This document shows positions 22,340 through 33,185 of a stretch of DNA of 64,000 nucleotides, one piece after another. The translations under genes were made by a program, and so were the position numbers. A model generated the notes under the pieces. It saw only the letters and a list, made by a program, of their open reading frames with translations, did not search any database and was not told the origin of the DNA. The DNA is from Inonotus obliquus. Taxonomy: Eukaryota; Basidiomycota; Agaricomycetes; Hymenochaetales; Hymenochaetaceae. Each line of letters opens with the position of its first letter. Position 1 is the stretch's first letter. Location of the stretch: the NCBI GenBank assembly GCA_032164295.1, contig JAJHTX010000003.1, forward strand, positions 2,790,001 through 2,854,000, given 5' to 3'.

Positions 22340-22401
22340 CTGTCAGTATTCAAGACTCGAGTAAGTACCTATAGATAGATCCTAGCTGAGTATAGTCTGA
22401 C
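22340..22401 (-). repeat. Intron B, nearly identical to intron A
   Basis: A 62-nt intron (donor gtcaga, acceptor gacag on the minus strand) placed within the conserved NNTDDK region; phase 1, as for a G|GC junction. It shares a 35-nt block with intron A. The shared block, read on the plus strand, itself starts gtaagt and ends tatag like an intron in the opposite direction. Confidence 0.75.
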
Positions 22402-22989
22402 CGATTTTATCATCCGTATTGTTCAAAAGCAGGCCCATCAGATTGCACACCTTTATGGCGCCGCCCTTTGACAACTCACGGGCCTGCTTCTCTGCAGCCG
22501 TTTCCTGCTGGGGTTGACTCGTGACTTCCTCCTCCAGTTCATCTGCCCCAGCGAGCTCCAGAACAGCGTCATTATCCTTGTTTGCCAGTAAGACAGGTGA
22601 GCAATCGTATTTGGCCCATTCTGATCACATAGACTCATCGCCGCCCTTCACCGCATTCAGGTCTTTGTGCATTCCGCACCCAGCCCAGACAAACAGATGC
22701 GCTTTCCTCCGTTCCTCCTCCGTCAACTCCTCAAGGGCTTGATCTGCGAGGGACTCGCAAAGCGAGTTCATCATAGACAAGTCTTTCTCTTTCTTCGCTT
22801 CTTCACTCAAGGAGTCCCAGGCTGACTCTCCACCGAGTTCATGGACTAACATTCTTTTAGCTTCCAGAACAAGCATGTACCGTTTGTCCACGGATCGGGA
22901 GTGTAAGTACTTCGCCCCTAGTCCCCGGAGTGTCATCTCTTGCTTCCAAGATCCTAAAAGGCGGTGCTTTGCCTTCTGGTCTTCTGCGT

Positions 22990-24279
22990 TGAAGAGAACT
23001 ACATGCGGCTGAGCCCGGTATCGAGCCCGGTATCCCATTCTACACTTACCCCATGCTACGGTACGGTCCCATCTACACCTTCTAGTATCCACCAGCACAC
23101 CTAGAGAAACCGTTGGTCCCATTTCTCAAGATACCAAATGCCGAGAGTACCGGTACCGAGCGCCAAGAAACCTGGTACCGAGAATACCAAGAGTGCCGAG
23201 TGCTGAGAAACCCAGTACCGAGACAAATTGACAATTCGACATGCTCTTAAGACATGGATCAGACGTCTCCCTCTCTGGTATTCCTTCCTGATGGTTGGAC
23301 TATGTATGCCAGTTCTTTGGGGAAGCTCAGGGTTGGTATCCGTTAAGGTTTTCAGGTCCGGTACCACCAGGAACGCATCGGTATCAATCGGCAGGGGTTC
23401 AAATCTCTTGTTCTGAGGACTTTTCATCCAGAGGTACTATATGCTACGTTTTCATTGGTATCTTGTCCTCCCTAACCCTTTCTTGTTGTCCCTCTGATGG
23501 CTCCACCATATTCATTCTTCTTGTGACAATTTTCTTCAGACTTTTCTTTGTTTTGATCTTCCTTTTCTATTTTCCCCTTTTAGAATTATGAGCTGACTAT
23601 GGTACAGTAGTATAAATATCTCCTCCTGTACGTAGTAGCTCTCGAGGTAATCTTAGGAGCTAGCCTCTAGCATGAGAGCTCAGGTTTCCTCACCCCCTTC
23701 TCAGTTCTATCTCAGTCTTGTCTCAAGTTCTGTCCCAGTCCCATCCCAGTTCTGTCTCAAGTGAACCTCAAGAGTTAGCCTCCCGTGCGAGGGCTCAGGT
23801 TTGCTTCCCAGTCCAGTCAACACTCTCAGCCACCAGCCTCCCCCAGTCTGTTTCTTGCTATACCACCCCATGCTAGCTGTTTCCTTGCAGTACCAACCTG
23901 TACCAATGTTTTTCCCACGGTACCGACATTTTGTTATTCTTTGTATTCTGCACATCCACCTTTCGTTTCTGTACCGAGTTTTTGTTTTACAACGTTTCTG
24001 CACATACCGATCCCGTTCGTTCAAGTACCGACCTGTACCGACATTTTTCCCATGGTACCGACCCTCTCGATTCCAGACAAGAACACATTCCCCCCGACGT
24101 CTAGCTGATCCAGCACCCCATTCTATTATTCCCTTGACTCCCCTTACATCCCCCTACTACAGACAACAAGAACCGTGAGCGTACTGGATAAGTACTGCCT
24201 CATTTGGCCCTCCCCGTATTCTTATACCATACACCCCTCGACCGGTACCTTCGGTACCAGCCGCGATCTCGCACATTTA
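22990..24279 (+). mobile_element. 1290-bp repeat element, copy 2, with 4-bp target duplication gcgt
   Basis: Flanked by gcgt at 22986-22989 and 24280-24283. The element begins TGAAGAGAACTACATGCGG and ends CGCACATTTA. It shows a TATAAATAT at 23611-23619, about 620 bp in, and two diverged copies of a block around agcctc...gagggctcaggttt (about 23655-23690 and 23780-23812). A frame of about 100 codons (23101-23427, minus) is also open in copy 1, but most changes between the copies alter amino acids, so it is probably not a selected gene. Confidence 0.85.
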
Positions 24280-25492
24280 GCGTGATCCCCATGAGTACCA
24301 TGGTATTTACTTGCGAGGAACGAAGTGCTCAGGGGTAGCCCAGGTGCCCCTACTTGTGATACTAGCGGACTCCGATTGAATAGGTCGACTATGTCATCCA
24401 TATAGGTGAGTTCTTCTTGTACTTGTGTTTCTGACGGGTGGTTCAGGGCTAGCTGCAGGTTTGCATATCGAACGTGCCGAGTTGCTGTTGAGGAACCATT
24501 TTCTGCAGGGAGCGATACGTTGTAATGAAAGGTGTCAAAATTCTGGCCTTTGTTCATTGTTCTGTCTCCTCCTGTTGTGAATCCTAAGCTCAAACGTGTC
24601 CCAAGTGAGCAACCCTCCCTTGTATGTAATAATGAGCTTTACCTTCGCATCTCATCAATTCAGCTGCATTCTGGAGGTTGGAGACAATCTGCGCTTCTCC
24701 AATGATACGTCCAACAGTTCGAATGCTCGGTATTCGAAGCTTCACTTCTGGATTCCCAATGTCGATTCTCAAGATTTCACAGAAGGCCTGAATAAATATA
24801 CCCAGGACAGCACCGCATTTCGACATGGCGACTCCAAGGTATGCAAGTTTGCGAATAATAGATCGAATTTCGTCTTTGTAGATGTCGTCCTGGGTGAGTC
24901 GAATCGCTTTGCATGCCCGCATCTTGAGTTCCTTAAGCTGATACATCTGCTCTTTAGTTCGAAGGATCTGAGTTTGAAGTGCATGACACTTCATTCTCAG
25001 TTCCTTTGCTTCATCCTGTGATTCTGTAAGTTTCTTGTTGTTTTCTTCTTCTATCCACTGAGTCTCGGCTGATAACATTCTGATTTGATCTGTTAGGGTG
25101 TGGAGCTGGGCTTCTGCAAGCGGAGAGGGGTACTTCATATTGTGCGCAAGTCGAATTTCGTACCAGGAGGCCTGTGCATGCAGGGAATCAACCTGTCGTT
25201 CGAGATCGGTGAGTTGCTTGTTTTTTTCGGCCAACACGTTCTCCAGGCACTGATTTGCCTCTTGGGTGTCTGTTAACCGCTCTTCCAGATAATTTATCCT
25301 TCGCCTGGCATCCCTGATGCTTCGAAGAGCTCTTGACTTTCGAATCTGGACTCTGAATAGGCGATTTGTAGTGGATTTGAGTGAGTTTCTTATTCTGCTG
25401 AGTTGCTGCTTAAGTGACTTATTGCTGGCCAACAGGCTCTGAACTTGAGCCTGCTGCCTGACCAATTGGTCTTGGACCCCAGAATTACACAT

Positions 25493-26360
25493 TTCTGATC
25501 ATTTTTTGAGCCTTTCCTTCCTGGAGTGAATCCTGCTTAGTCGATTATTTCAAACTTCTGCAAGTGCAGCCTCCTGTGCTTCTGTTCGATATGACTCAAC
25601 CATCTGTAATACAAAAGTACATGTAAGTATGCCAAATACTGTACTTCACCTGAAAAACATGCTTACACAACAGATTTCAACTCAGAAAATATAGTTTTGT
25701 GTTGATTTTGCATTTTCGAAGCCCAGGTTGTGAAAATCAACATGGGCTTCTATCAGTCACGTGATGTTTTTTAACCTTTTTCTGTACTTGCTTTTTGATC
25801 TGCACTTCAAATGAGTCCGCTTTGAAATATTACAAGTACACATCAATTCTCTATATTTGACACTTCTGAATGATTTTACCATGTTGTAGAACCAAATCCT
25901 TCAAAAATCCTTCAAAAATCTCGTGTAAATTCTGAGATAGTACATGTAAACAAGCAATATCTTGCAATTTTTTTGCAATTATCAAATTCCCTTCAAAAAT
26001 AATTAATCTACTACATGGAAAACACCCACCAACAAGGAAACAATTACTATTTACTTGTTGTGTGGGATGGAATTTGCAAGTCAATGTCGACTTCAAAATG
26101 TGGAGACTCCCACGGTTCGGCATTCCCTTCGGCATTGTTAAGCGAGGCCGTGGGAATGCACGCTTTTTTATAGAGCGTTGCCAGTCACCATTTTTAGTCT
26201 CGCCAATCGTGTATCAAAATTCCCGTGACTTGAACCATCCAATCATGAATTTGATCTCGAAAGTCATGGCTTGCGCAATTCTCAGCATCCCATAGGTTAT
26301 GATAGTTATTATTTAAGAGAGTTCGTCCAGCAATGATGATGAAACTTCGTCGAAGCAATC
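25493..26360. other. AT-rich intergenic, no gene recognised
   Basis: Contains many short A/T tracts and an inverted pairing of cattccc/gggaatg with ccacgg/ccgtgg around 26108-26162. No coding frame or RNA gene is seen; it may include the untranslated border of the transposase-like element. Confidence 0.35.
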
Positions 26361-27571
26361 ATGTCGCTCTGTAAAGAGTGCGTTACAGGTACGTACTTGT
26401 CTGCCATTGCCTACCATGAATCATCCTCAATTCATTGCGTCTGTGGTGAACGGGATATCCGTTAGGCGTGGTCCATGAGGGAGAATCCATAGGTAAAGTG
26501 TTTCTCCTGTAAGATATTGTATAAGGTAGCTGACGTACCAACTCCAGGTACATTCGAAGATATCGATGGCGTGCAAACTTATGTCGCAGTTCCTCCTACT
26601 GGGTTCGTTTGCCCATCCTCTCGATGCTCATTCTAAGCTATATTCTTCTCTTAGAACGGAATATGATAAGACAAAGGCCGTCCTATATTTGACTGACGTC
26701 TTTGGAATTCAGCTCGTAAATAATCGCGTGAGTCTTTCACAAGCTCGAGCTCCGTTTCGTTGCTGACTGTGTGTATGCAGTTGCTTGTAAGCTGCTATCC
26801 CTCTATGACTGGAAATGTGACAATGAAATTTACCGTACCAAAGGTCGACAGCTTCGCAAATAGCGAATTGCAGGTTAATCAATGACTCAATCCTCTGCTG
26901 CTTCACACTAATTATGCTTCATAGACGTATGCGCCTGATATCTTGAACGGCGATCCTATCATAACTATGGACGGGACGGTCAGACTATATCCATCATGTC
27001 TCAACACTGAATTTACGCCATTTCCTCCTTAGTTCGACCGTGAAGCATGGATAGCAAGGCATGGATCCGAGCAGACGCGACTACCACTGGATAAGGTCAT
27101 AGCAGCCCTGAAAGAACGTGGAATAAAGGAATTTGCAGCAGTTGGATACTGCTTCGGCGCTCGTTACGTTTTCGACCTTGCCTTTGATAAAGTCATCAAG
27201 GTTGCAGCCGTTGCACATCCTTCGCGAATCAAAGTTCCTGAGGATCTTGAAAAGTTCAAGACCACGGGCATACCGCTTTTGATAAATTCATGTGAAGTGA
27301 GTATATAATGTGGTGAGTATTCAATGCAGCGGGCTGAATATGCAAATCATTCCTGGATTAGGAGGATAATCAGTACCCACCCGAGAGCCAGAGAATAGGC
27401 GACGAAATACTGGGTGGTGGAAACTCCGAGACGGATATCTACAAACGCGACTATTTCGCAGGTTGTGTACATGGCTTTGCTGTCCGCGGTGATATCAGCA
27501 AACCTGAAGTCAAGGCCGCCAAAGAACAAGCGTTTACGAATACTGTAGAGTGGTTTCATAAGTTTTTGTAA
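26361..27571 (+). CDS. Dienelactone hydrolase family protein, tandem copy 1
   Basis: Starts at ATG 26361 (MSLCKECVTG) and ends at TAA 27569-27571. Nine exons are inferred from the paralogue downstream, including a 6-nt microexon at 26781-26786. The nucleophile motif GYCFGAR carries the catalytic cysteine of dienelactone hydrolases; the acid lies in or near SCEEDNQYPPE and the histidine in GCVHGFAVR. The family hydrolyses cyclic lactones or related esters, classically in aromatic breakdown; the fungal substrate is unknown. Length about 250 residues, usual for the family, cytosolic. Tandem duplicate of 28107-29253. Confidence 0.85.
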
Positions 27572-28106
27572 ATGAATGAAAGTGCGAAGGAGAAATGAAG
27601 ATTATTGGTCTCTTTGATTGTGACGTTCCCTTCACTGTCTAGATAAGTCAATACGCTATTCCCACACCGTCTGTCTTTCCGTCCTCTGTGTGTTGCGGAT
27701 AGGCTTTTCGAAAAACATTGGTCGGGGAGTTTGATCTGGCATTGCTGAATCCAAGCCAGCGAAGCAGATACGAGCTCCGATTCAAAATGAATATGTTAAA
27801 CCTTTCACTCGCATCAGCTCGCATCCTTGCCATTTAATTCGGATAGCACTGGGTCATGAGAGTATCTAGAGCATCTCCATTGTCCAATCTTCAGTAGGTG
27901 ATGAAATACGAATATATCATCCATGCGGCCATGTGAACCTATCTTCCTAATACAGGTATACAGAGATAAAGATAAAAATCACGCGTATTGCCGATTACTG
28001 GGAACGGATTTAAGTGGTGTCATGCGCATACACGCACCCACGCACCCACTTCTCCCTATCTTCTGCCCCCCTCTGCAATACCCAACTTTGAGCGAAATCA
28101 AAAGTC
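27572..28106. other. Spacer between tandem dienelactone hydrolases
   Basis: About 535 bp with terminator of copy 1 and promoter of copy 2. Pyrimidine-rich ttctcccta tracts precede the second ATG. Nothing else is recognised. Confidence 0.4.
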
Positions 28107-29253
28107 ATGTCGTTGTGCAAAGATTGCGTGTCTGGTATGTTTTTGGAGATGATGAGACGCTCGAGCTGGAGTGTTGCTAACTGTTGTGTCAATTGTTGTT
28201 AGGTGTTACTCATGAAGGCGAGCCCACGGGTGAGCGTTATACGATGGACGGCATGCTTGATGATCGGGGCTCATGAAATGACTAGGCAAGATCGAGGAAA
28301 TTAACGGCGTGCAGACCTACGTCGCTCTTCCCCCGGCAGGGTCAGTGAAATCTATCTGCTGAAGTGCATAAACTGATGGCTATCTGTCTGCACAGGACAG
28401 AATTCGACAAGACTAAGGCCGTCCTTTTCCTGACGGATGTTTTTGGCATTGAGCTCATTAACAGTAGACTGCTCGTAAGTTGCCCAGTGACTGTCAAAAT
28501 ATGGGCTCTTGAACGTATGTGATCTAGGCGGATGATTTCGCAAAGAATGGCTTCCAGGTGAGTAGCATGTTCACTATTTCGACGAAGTCCTGTTAAATTT
28601 TCAAAGACCTTTGCCCCCGACTATCTAAACGGCGATCCCATCAAAGAGCTAAACGGCTCAGTAAGTCTCGTGGTGAGGGATATTTTTCGAGTTTTTGAGC
28701 TTATTTCCTTGGTTTCTAGATTGATTTTGGTGCCTGGTTCCCAAATCACGGACAGGAGCAGACCAGGCCATCGCTCGACAAAGTCATCGCAGGCCTGAGG
28801 GAGCGTGGAATTACCGAATTCGCAGCCACGGGTTACTGTTTCGGTGCTCGATACGTCTTTGACATTGCTTTCGATGGTGTCATCAAAGCTGCCGTCGTCT
28901 CCCATCCGTCGCTCCTGCAAGTTCCTGAGGACCTGGAGAAGTTCAAGACGATAGGTGTACCCTTGCTTATTAACTCATGTGAAGTGAGTCATTGTCCCAG
29001 AGTCGCAAGGAACGAACGCATTAATCTGAGTTCTCCCCCACAGGTCGACCAAATGTACCCACCAGAGAGTCAAAAGATCGGCGATGGCATCCTTGGAGGC
29101 GGGAACGCGGAAGCTGAGAAGTACAAGCGCGCCTACTTCCCGGGCTGTGTGCACGGTTTTGCTGTTCGTGGTGATCTCAGCAAACCTGAGGTGAAGTTCG
29201 GAAAGGAACAATCCTTCGTAAATGCCGTCCAGTGGTTCACCAAGTATCTGTGA
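28107..29253 (+). CDS. Dienelactone hydrolase family protein, tandem copy 2
   Basis: Starts ATG 28107 (MSLCKDCVSG) and ends TGA at 29253, in eight exons whose introns sit at the same codon positions as in copy 1, except that copy 1 has one extra. Catalytic cysteine in TGYCFGAR, acid near SCEVDQMYPPE, histidine in GCVHGFAVR. Regions such as DKTKAVL(Y/F)LTDVFGI and VPEDLEKFKT are shared with copy 1, so the pair is a tandem duplication old enough for many substitutions. Both copies keep all motifs and look functional. Confidence 0.87.
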
Positions 29254-29348
29254 ATGGACTTTGAAAGTGGCAATGCATGTTGTATGTTATAAAGTAAATG
29301 GAAGCGACTTTGGTTATTTCAGAGACGTCCGTGTATTTCGTATGACTA

Positions 29349-30293
29349 TCATAGCCTCCCAGGGAGTCTTGCTCCACCGCTGAGCCTGAGAGTCTCGCCG
29401 TTCATGTACCCACACTCGATTACGAACCGTGCTGCTTGAGCGAATTCGAAACCACTTCCAAAGCGTTTAGGGAAGTTAAGTTCTCGCACAAGACTTGCAC
29501 GCGTCTTCTCAGGCATGCGATCCGTCATTGCACTTTTGAACGCAGATGGGGCTATGGTGTTTACCCGAACGCCATATCGTGCTGGTTCATTCGGTTAACA
29601 GATATCACAGTCTATATTTGCAAGAGGATGACACGTACCAAGATCGCGGGCGAGGGGAAGAGTTGCGCTAACAAGAGCCCCTTTAGTAGCCGCATAGGCA
29701 GCTTGTCCAGGCTGACCTTCAAACTAGGAACAAGTGTCAGGCGTGGTATTCCGCTAGATCAGCACAGAAACGTACGGCAGCGGCACTTGCCACGAAGATG
29801 ATCACACCCCGCTCTCCATCGTCCCCTTCTGGTGGTACATCGATAAGATGTTTACACACAAGACGCGTCAAATTGAATGCGCCTGTCAGATTCACCGCAA
29901 CAGCGAAGTTCCATAAGTCGAGGGAGTGAGGATTCCCTTGAGCATCAATGATCTTTGCTGCTGTCGCGACACCGGCGCAATTGACGAGACCACCGAGTTG
30001 TGCACCTGTCGATTTCGCCCAGGCTAGCGTACTAGCTATCGCAGAGCTAACGTCCGATTCACTCGTAATGTCCATTTGGAAGAACTTGACGCGTTTACTT
30101 TCTTTGGCTGAGAGATCGACATTTTCGCGAACGTCGAGAACGGACACGAAGGCTCCAGCATCAAGAAGGGTATAGGCCGTCGCGAGCCCAAGACCTGAAG
30201 AGCTAGCAAGATTATGAGAGACGTATAATCTCAAAATTGATCGTAAAAACAATACCCTCCAGAGATTATGAACGTTCGATTCTGCAGCTTCAT
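29349..30293 (-). CDS. Short-chain dehydrogenase, 3-hydroxyacyl-CoA dehydrogenase type 2 (HSD10)-like
   Basis: The start at 30293 ([13 protein letters not shown]) is chosen because a 50-nt intron then completes the cofactor loop [22 protein letters not shown] supplies the acidic residue expected for NAD binding. NCAGVA, the serine strand VASAAAV and the catalytic YAATKGAL (Y-x3-K) follow in order, with introns inside AVRF|EGQPG and DL|ARYGVRV. The C-terminus is [13 protein letters not shown]10 relatives oxidise short-chain 3-hydroxyacyl-CoAs in branched amino acid or fatty acid breakdown, usually in mitochondria; the exact substrate is inferred only from family resemblance. Convergent with the dienelactone hydrolase pair, 95 bp apart. 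Confidence 0.85.
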
Positions 30294-30521
30294 GGGTGTC
30301 TCTAATGTAATTGCATTGCAAGTCCGGTTTGCTTACGAGATCACAAGTCGCGTGACAGGAGTGGACCAATGATCAAACCTGGGATTGACATTCAAGTTCA
30401 CCCGCGACGTGTCTGTAGGAGACTCTGAACGTCTTTCGGAAACCACGATGTTGAAAGTAGCACTGCGTTCATCGGTATGTAGAACGACCCTTTATCTCAC
30501 TATTAGACTCTGATATGCGTC

Positions 30522-31105
30522 ATGTCAATTGAGCTCTCTTTACCACTGCGAACAGGTTCTGGCGCGACTCTAATGTCGAGACAAGTCATTCGTGGACCAG
30601 CTCTGAACCGTTTCCTTTCGCAAGAGGCTCGGTCAAAACTTCAGACAGCTGTGAACGAGAGGCCGCTTGTACTCTTTATGAAAGGCACGCCTGATCTCCC
30701 GCAATGCGGGTTTTCTCGAGCTGTCGTTCAACTGCTGGGTATTAATGGCGTACCGTCGGAGAAGATGAAAACGTATGACGTGCTGGAGGACCAACAGCTG
30801 AGGAATGACATCAAGGAATTCTCGTAAGTCCGACAATATGCTTATCATTCAGCCAGAAGCAACAGAGCTGACTTAGATATCTTATTGGACAGCGAATGGC
30901 CGACAATCCCTCAGTTGTATGTTAACGGCGAATTCGTTGGTGGTTGTGATATCTTGATCGGAAGTAAGTGACACCATCTCGAGCATGACTGTATCTCAAA
31001 CGAATTTCTACTGTAGTGCACCAGTCCGGCGAACTTGAATCTTTACTTCAAAAGCACGACATAATTTCAAAGTCAACAGAGTCAGAAGAGACAATGTCTT
31101 CATGA
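30522..31105 (+). CDS. GRX5: Monothiol glutaredoxin, GRX5 type
   Basis: Exons 30522-30823, 30893-30963 and 31017-31105. The active-site CGFS is in [10 protein letters not shown], preceded by [29 protein letters not shown] supplies the glutathione-binding TIP and GG-CD motifs. These define single-domain monothiol glutaredoxins of mitochondria, which pass Fe-S clusters to target proteins. The N-terminus is Arg- and Ser-rich, as in a mitochondrial presequence. The start is uncertain: an in-frame ATG at 30573 or a further upstream exon beginning at 30448 (MLKVALRSS) are alternatives. Confidence 0.88.
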
Positions 31106-31485
31106 AATCAACACCCCAAGACTTCGTGCTCATTTCTGTAGTAGATGACGTGTTGACTTGTACCCTCAATGGATAGGAAGGTTAGGTTCGCACGCAAAGT
31201 TGTGGAAGTCTGGCTGGCAAGGGAATTTTCGGAAGCAAAATTACATGGATGTTGTAAGCTTTGCTAATGACAATACGGCCCTCAGCGAGATGCTGGAAGT
31301 ACTGCTCGATGCACGCAGTCATTGCTTCTAGCTTCTCATACACTGCGTGCTAGGCATCGGTACCCTGGGAGTTGCAGGGTATAAATTGCTAGAGGCTGAA
31401 CAAATCTTAACGCCGCTTGTGTACTCTGCTCCCCTCTCCTGCGGCGCTTATATTACATTCCCCTTTTGATCTGACACCCTTTCCA
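31106..31485. other. Intergenic, no gene recognised
   Basis: Promoter region of the next gene; an open frame upstream of 31486 in the same phase (from 31417) could extend its N-terminus. A ggtataaattgc at 31378-31389 could serve as a TATA box. Confidence 0.35.
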
Positions 31486-33069
31486 ATGACCGGTCTACTC
31501 AGGTCCGCCGACACGGTACGGCTAGTCATTAGCCACAACGCAAGTGGCTATGATTCGGAAGAAAAACACGCCGACTCCGTCCACTCTGTGTCTACTGAAA
31601 GTCTAACCATTGCCTCATATGGATCGCCTTCCATCCTTGACATCATCAAGGAGGGTGTACCTTCTTTATGCGACACGTCCCTGGCGTTCAAGCCGTCGTG
31701 GTTGTGGTCTTCGTCAGTCTTCCTTCCTCTCCTTAAGTCTTTCAGGTGTACTCTAAATACGAGTATAGGGGGGACGTACAGACTGTGTTTACCAACTTTG
31801 CAAAGATAGCTGCCCCCTTGTGCTACGACAGGTGAGGTCTGCGACCACCGTTGTTCTTCCGAGTCTGACCCGTTCCTTCGCGTAGATATTTTCTTCCCGC
31901 AGTCAATGGCGGAACTCTCGCAGTGGACTTCATATCTGCTCCCTGGCTGTCGGATGATGCTCCAGTAGTGATCATTCTTCCGGGTGTGCTCGGTGACTCG
32001 CAAAGCATGTACGTTAGCTCTGCGACAGAGGAGCTAATCAAGCTACGCGATGGAACTGTAAAAGCTCACAGAGTAGTTGCAATGAATGCGAGGGGAAGTA
32101 AGTATTGATAAGGCTTCCATAGTCTATTACCTGCAGAATAACATTTGAATCTTCGTCAGCCCCTGGTAACCCTTTGTCTAGTCCTCACTTAACGCATGCC
32201 GGCTCAACGGAGGATGTAAGAACGTGTGTTTACAATTGCCTCAATGCTCCTTTGTCAAAACGATTGATTGTTTTATCCCATTAGCGTCATCTCATATGTA
32301 CGAAAGAGTTATCCAGAAGCGCGAGGGTTGTTTGCCTTAGGTAATGCGCTTTCTACGTTCCCTCTATTTACGCTAATGGGAAGGAAGGATTCTCCATGGG
32401 TGGTGCCCTTCTTTCGAACTACCTAGCCGAGGAAGGCGACACTTGTCCGCTTGACGCTGGCTTTTGCGTCTCGACAGTCTGGGACCTTGAAGCATGCAGC
32501 AGGCAGATCGAAGGCAGTTTCTTTCGTCGGCTGCTGTATAGCTACTCATGTGGAACTGGTCTCACACGCGTCGTGCGCGAACATGAAAGACTGTTCAGAG
32601 ATGCAGGCGCAGTTGGACTTGACGATCTGCTTTCGCGTTCTGCAGTGCGCATGTCCACTTTTAACGACAATTTCATGTCGCACCTTGCAGGGCATTCAGA
32701 TACTAAGGCTTTTGCCGAAGCGACGAGCCCGATATCTCGTGTCAATAAGATTCGGCGACCGTGCGTGCTCTTGAATGCGCTGGACGATCCTTTCTATGGT
32801 GGCAAGACCCTTGAGACCCTTGAGGACATAGTGCGTGAAAGCGGTCAAGAGAATCTCGTTCTGGCGATAACAAAGAAGGGCGGTCATATCGGATGGCTAC
32901 AGAGGAATGAAGCAGGGAACGTAGAGCAATGGTTTGTTCATCCTATGCGAGAGTTCTTTGACGCTATTCTATTGGTGAGAATCATCTAGTAACAATATCG
33001 CGGAAGTTTAGCTAACAGATTTCATAGGAGAAAAAGTTCAAGCAAAGTAATTGCGAGAAATTAATGTAG
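31486..33069 (+). CDS. Alpha/beta hydrolase, EMB8/YheT (ABHD1/3) type
   Basis: ATG at 31486 (MTGLLRSADTV), last exon ending TAG at 33067-33069 after an intron in LL|EKK. Recognised blocks: FLPAVNGGTLAVDF, VVIILPGVLGD (oxyanion side), VVAMNARG, THAGSTEDVR, the nucleophile elbow GFSMGGALLSNY, DDPFYGG (acid) and KKGGHIGWL (histidine). These match the yeast medium-chain ethyl ester synthase/esterase group. At least six introns. The junction near 31690-31750, where most relatives have a GHLQT motif, could not be resolved with a normal intron, so either my model or the gene is irregular there. Substrate unknown; acyl esters likely. Confidence 0.75.
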
Positions 33070-33185
33070 TACTCGAAATGCCTGTTTCCTTCATTAGCTA
33101 GTTCCATGCACGCGGTAGACTAACACCATCCGAATCTACTCAAGGACTTCAGGTTCTGTGTTAAAAATAGAAGCTTCCTTGGGAC

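Larger units (their letters stand above)
21039..25492 (-). pseudogene. Transposase-like protein of a large agaricomycete repeat family, disrupted
   Basis: Read on the minus strand: an N-terminal coiled coil (25492 to about 24800), an intron at 24584-24642, then a core ending HGDHA, interrupted by the 1290-bp element at 22990-24279. Removing that element and one gcgt copy rejoins the frame into DHAEDQK. Downstream are FVWAGCGMHKDLNAVKGG, LLANKDN, GGAIKVCNLMGLLLNN, introns 22340-22401 and 21930-21986, then WMPATNDANEGALGSYRV and a basic coiled tail. I know this order of motifs from multicopy proteins in agaricomycete genomes that are treated as transposon-derived; a named superfamily is not claimed. 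Two in-frame TGA codons (22625-22627 and 21378-21380) are both one C-to-T change from CGA. Confidence 0.75.
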
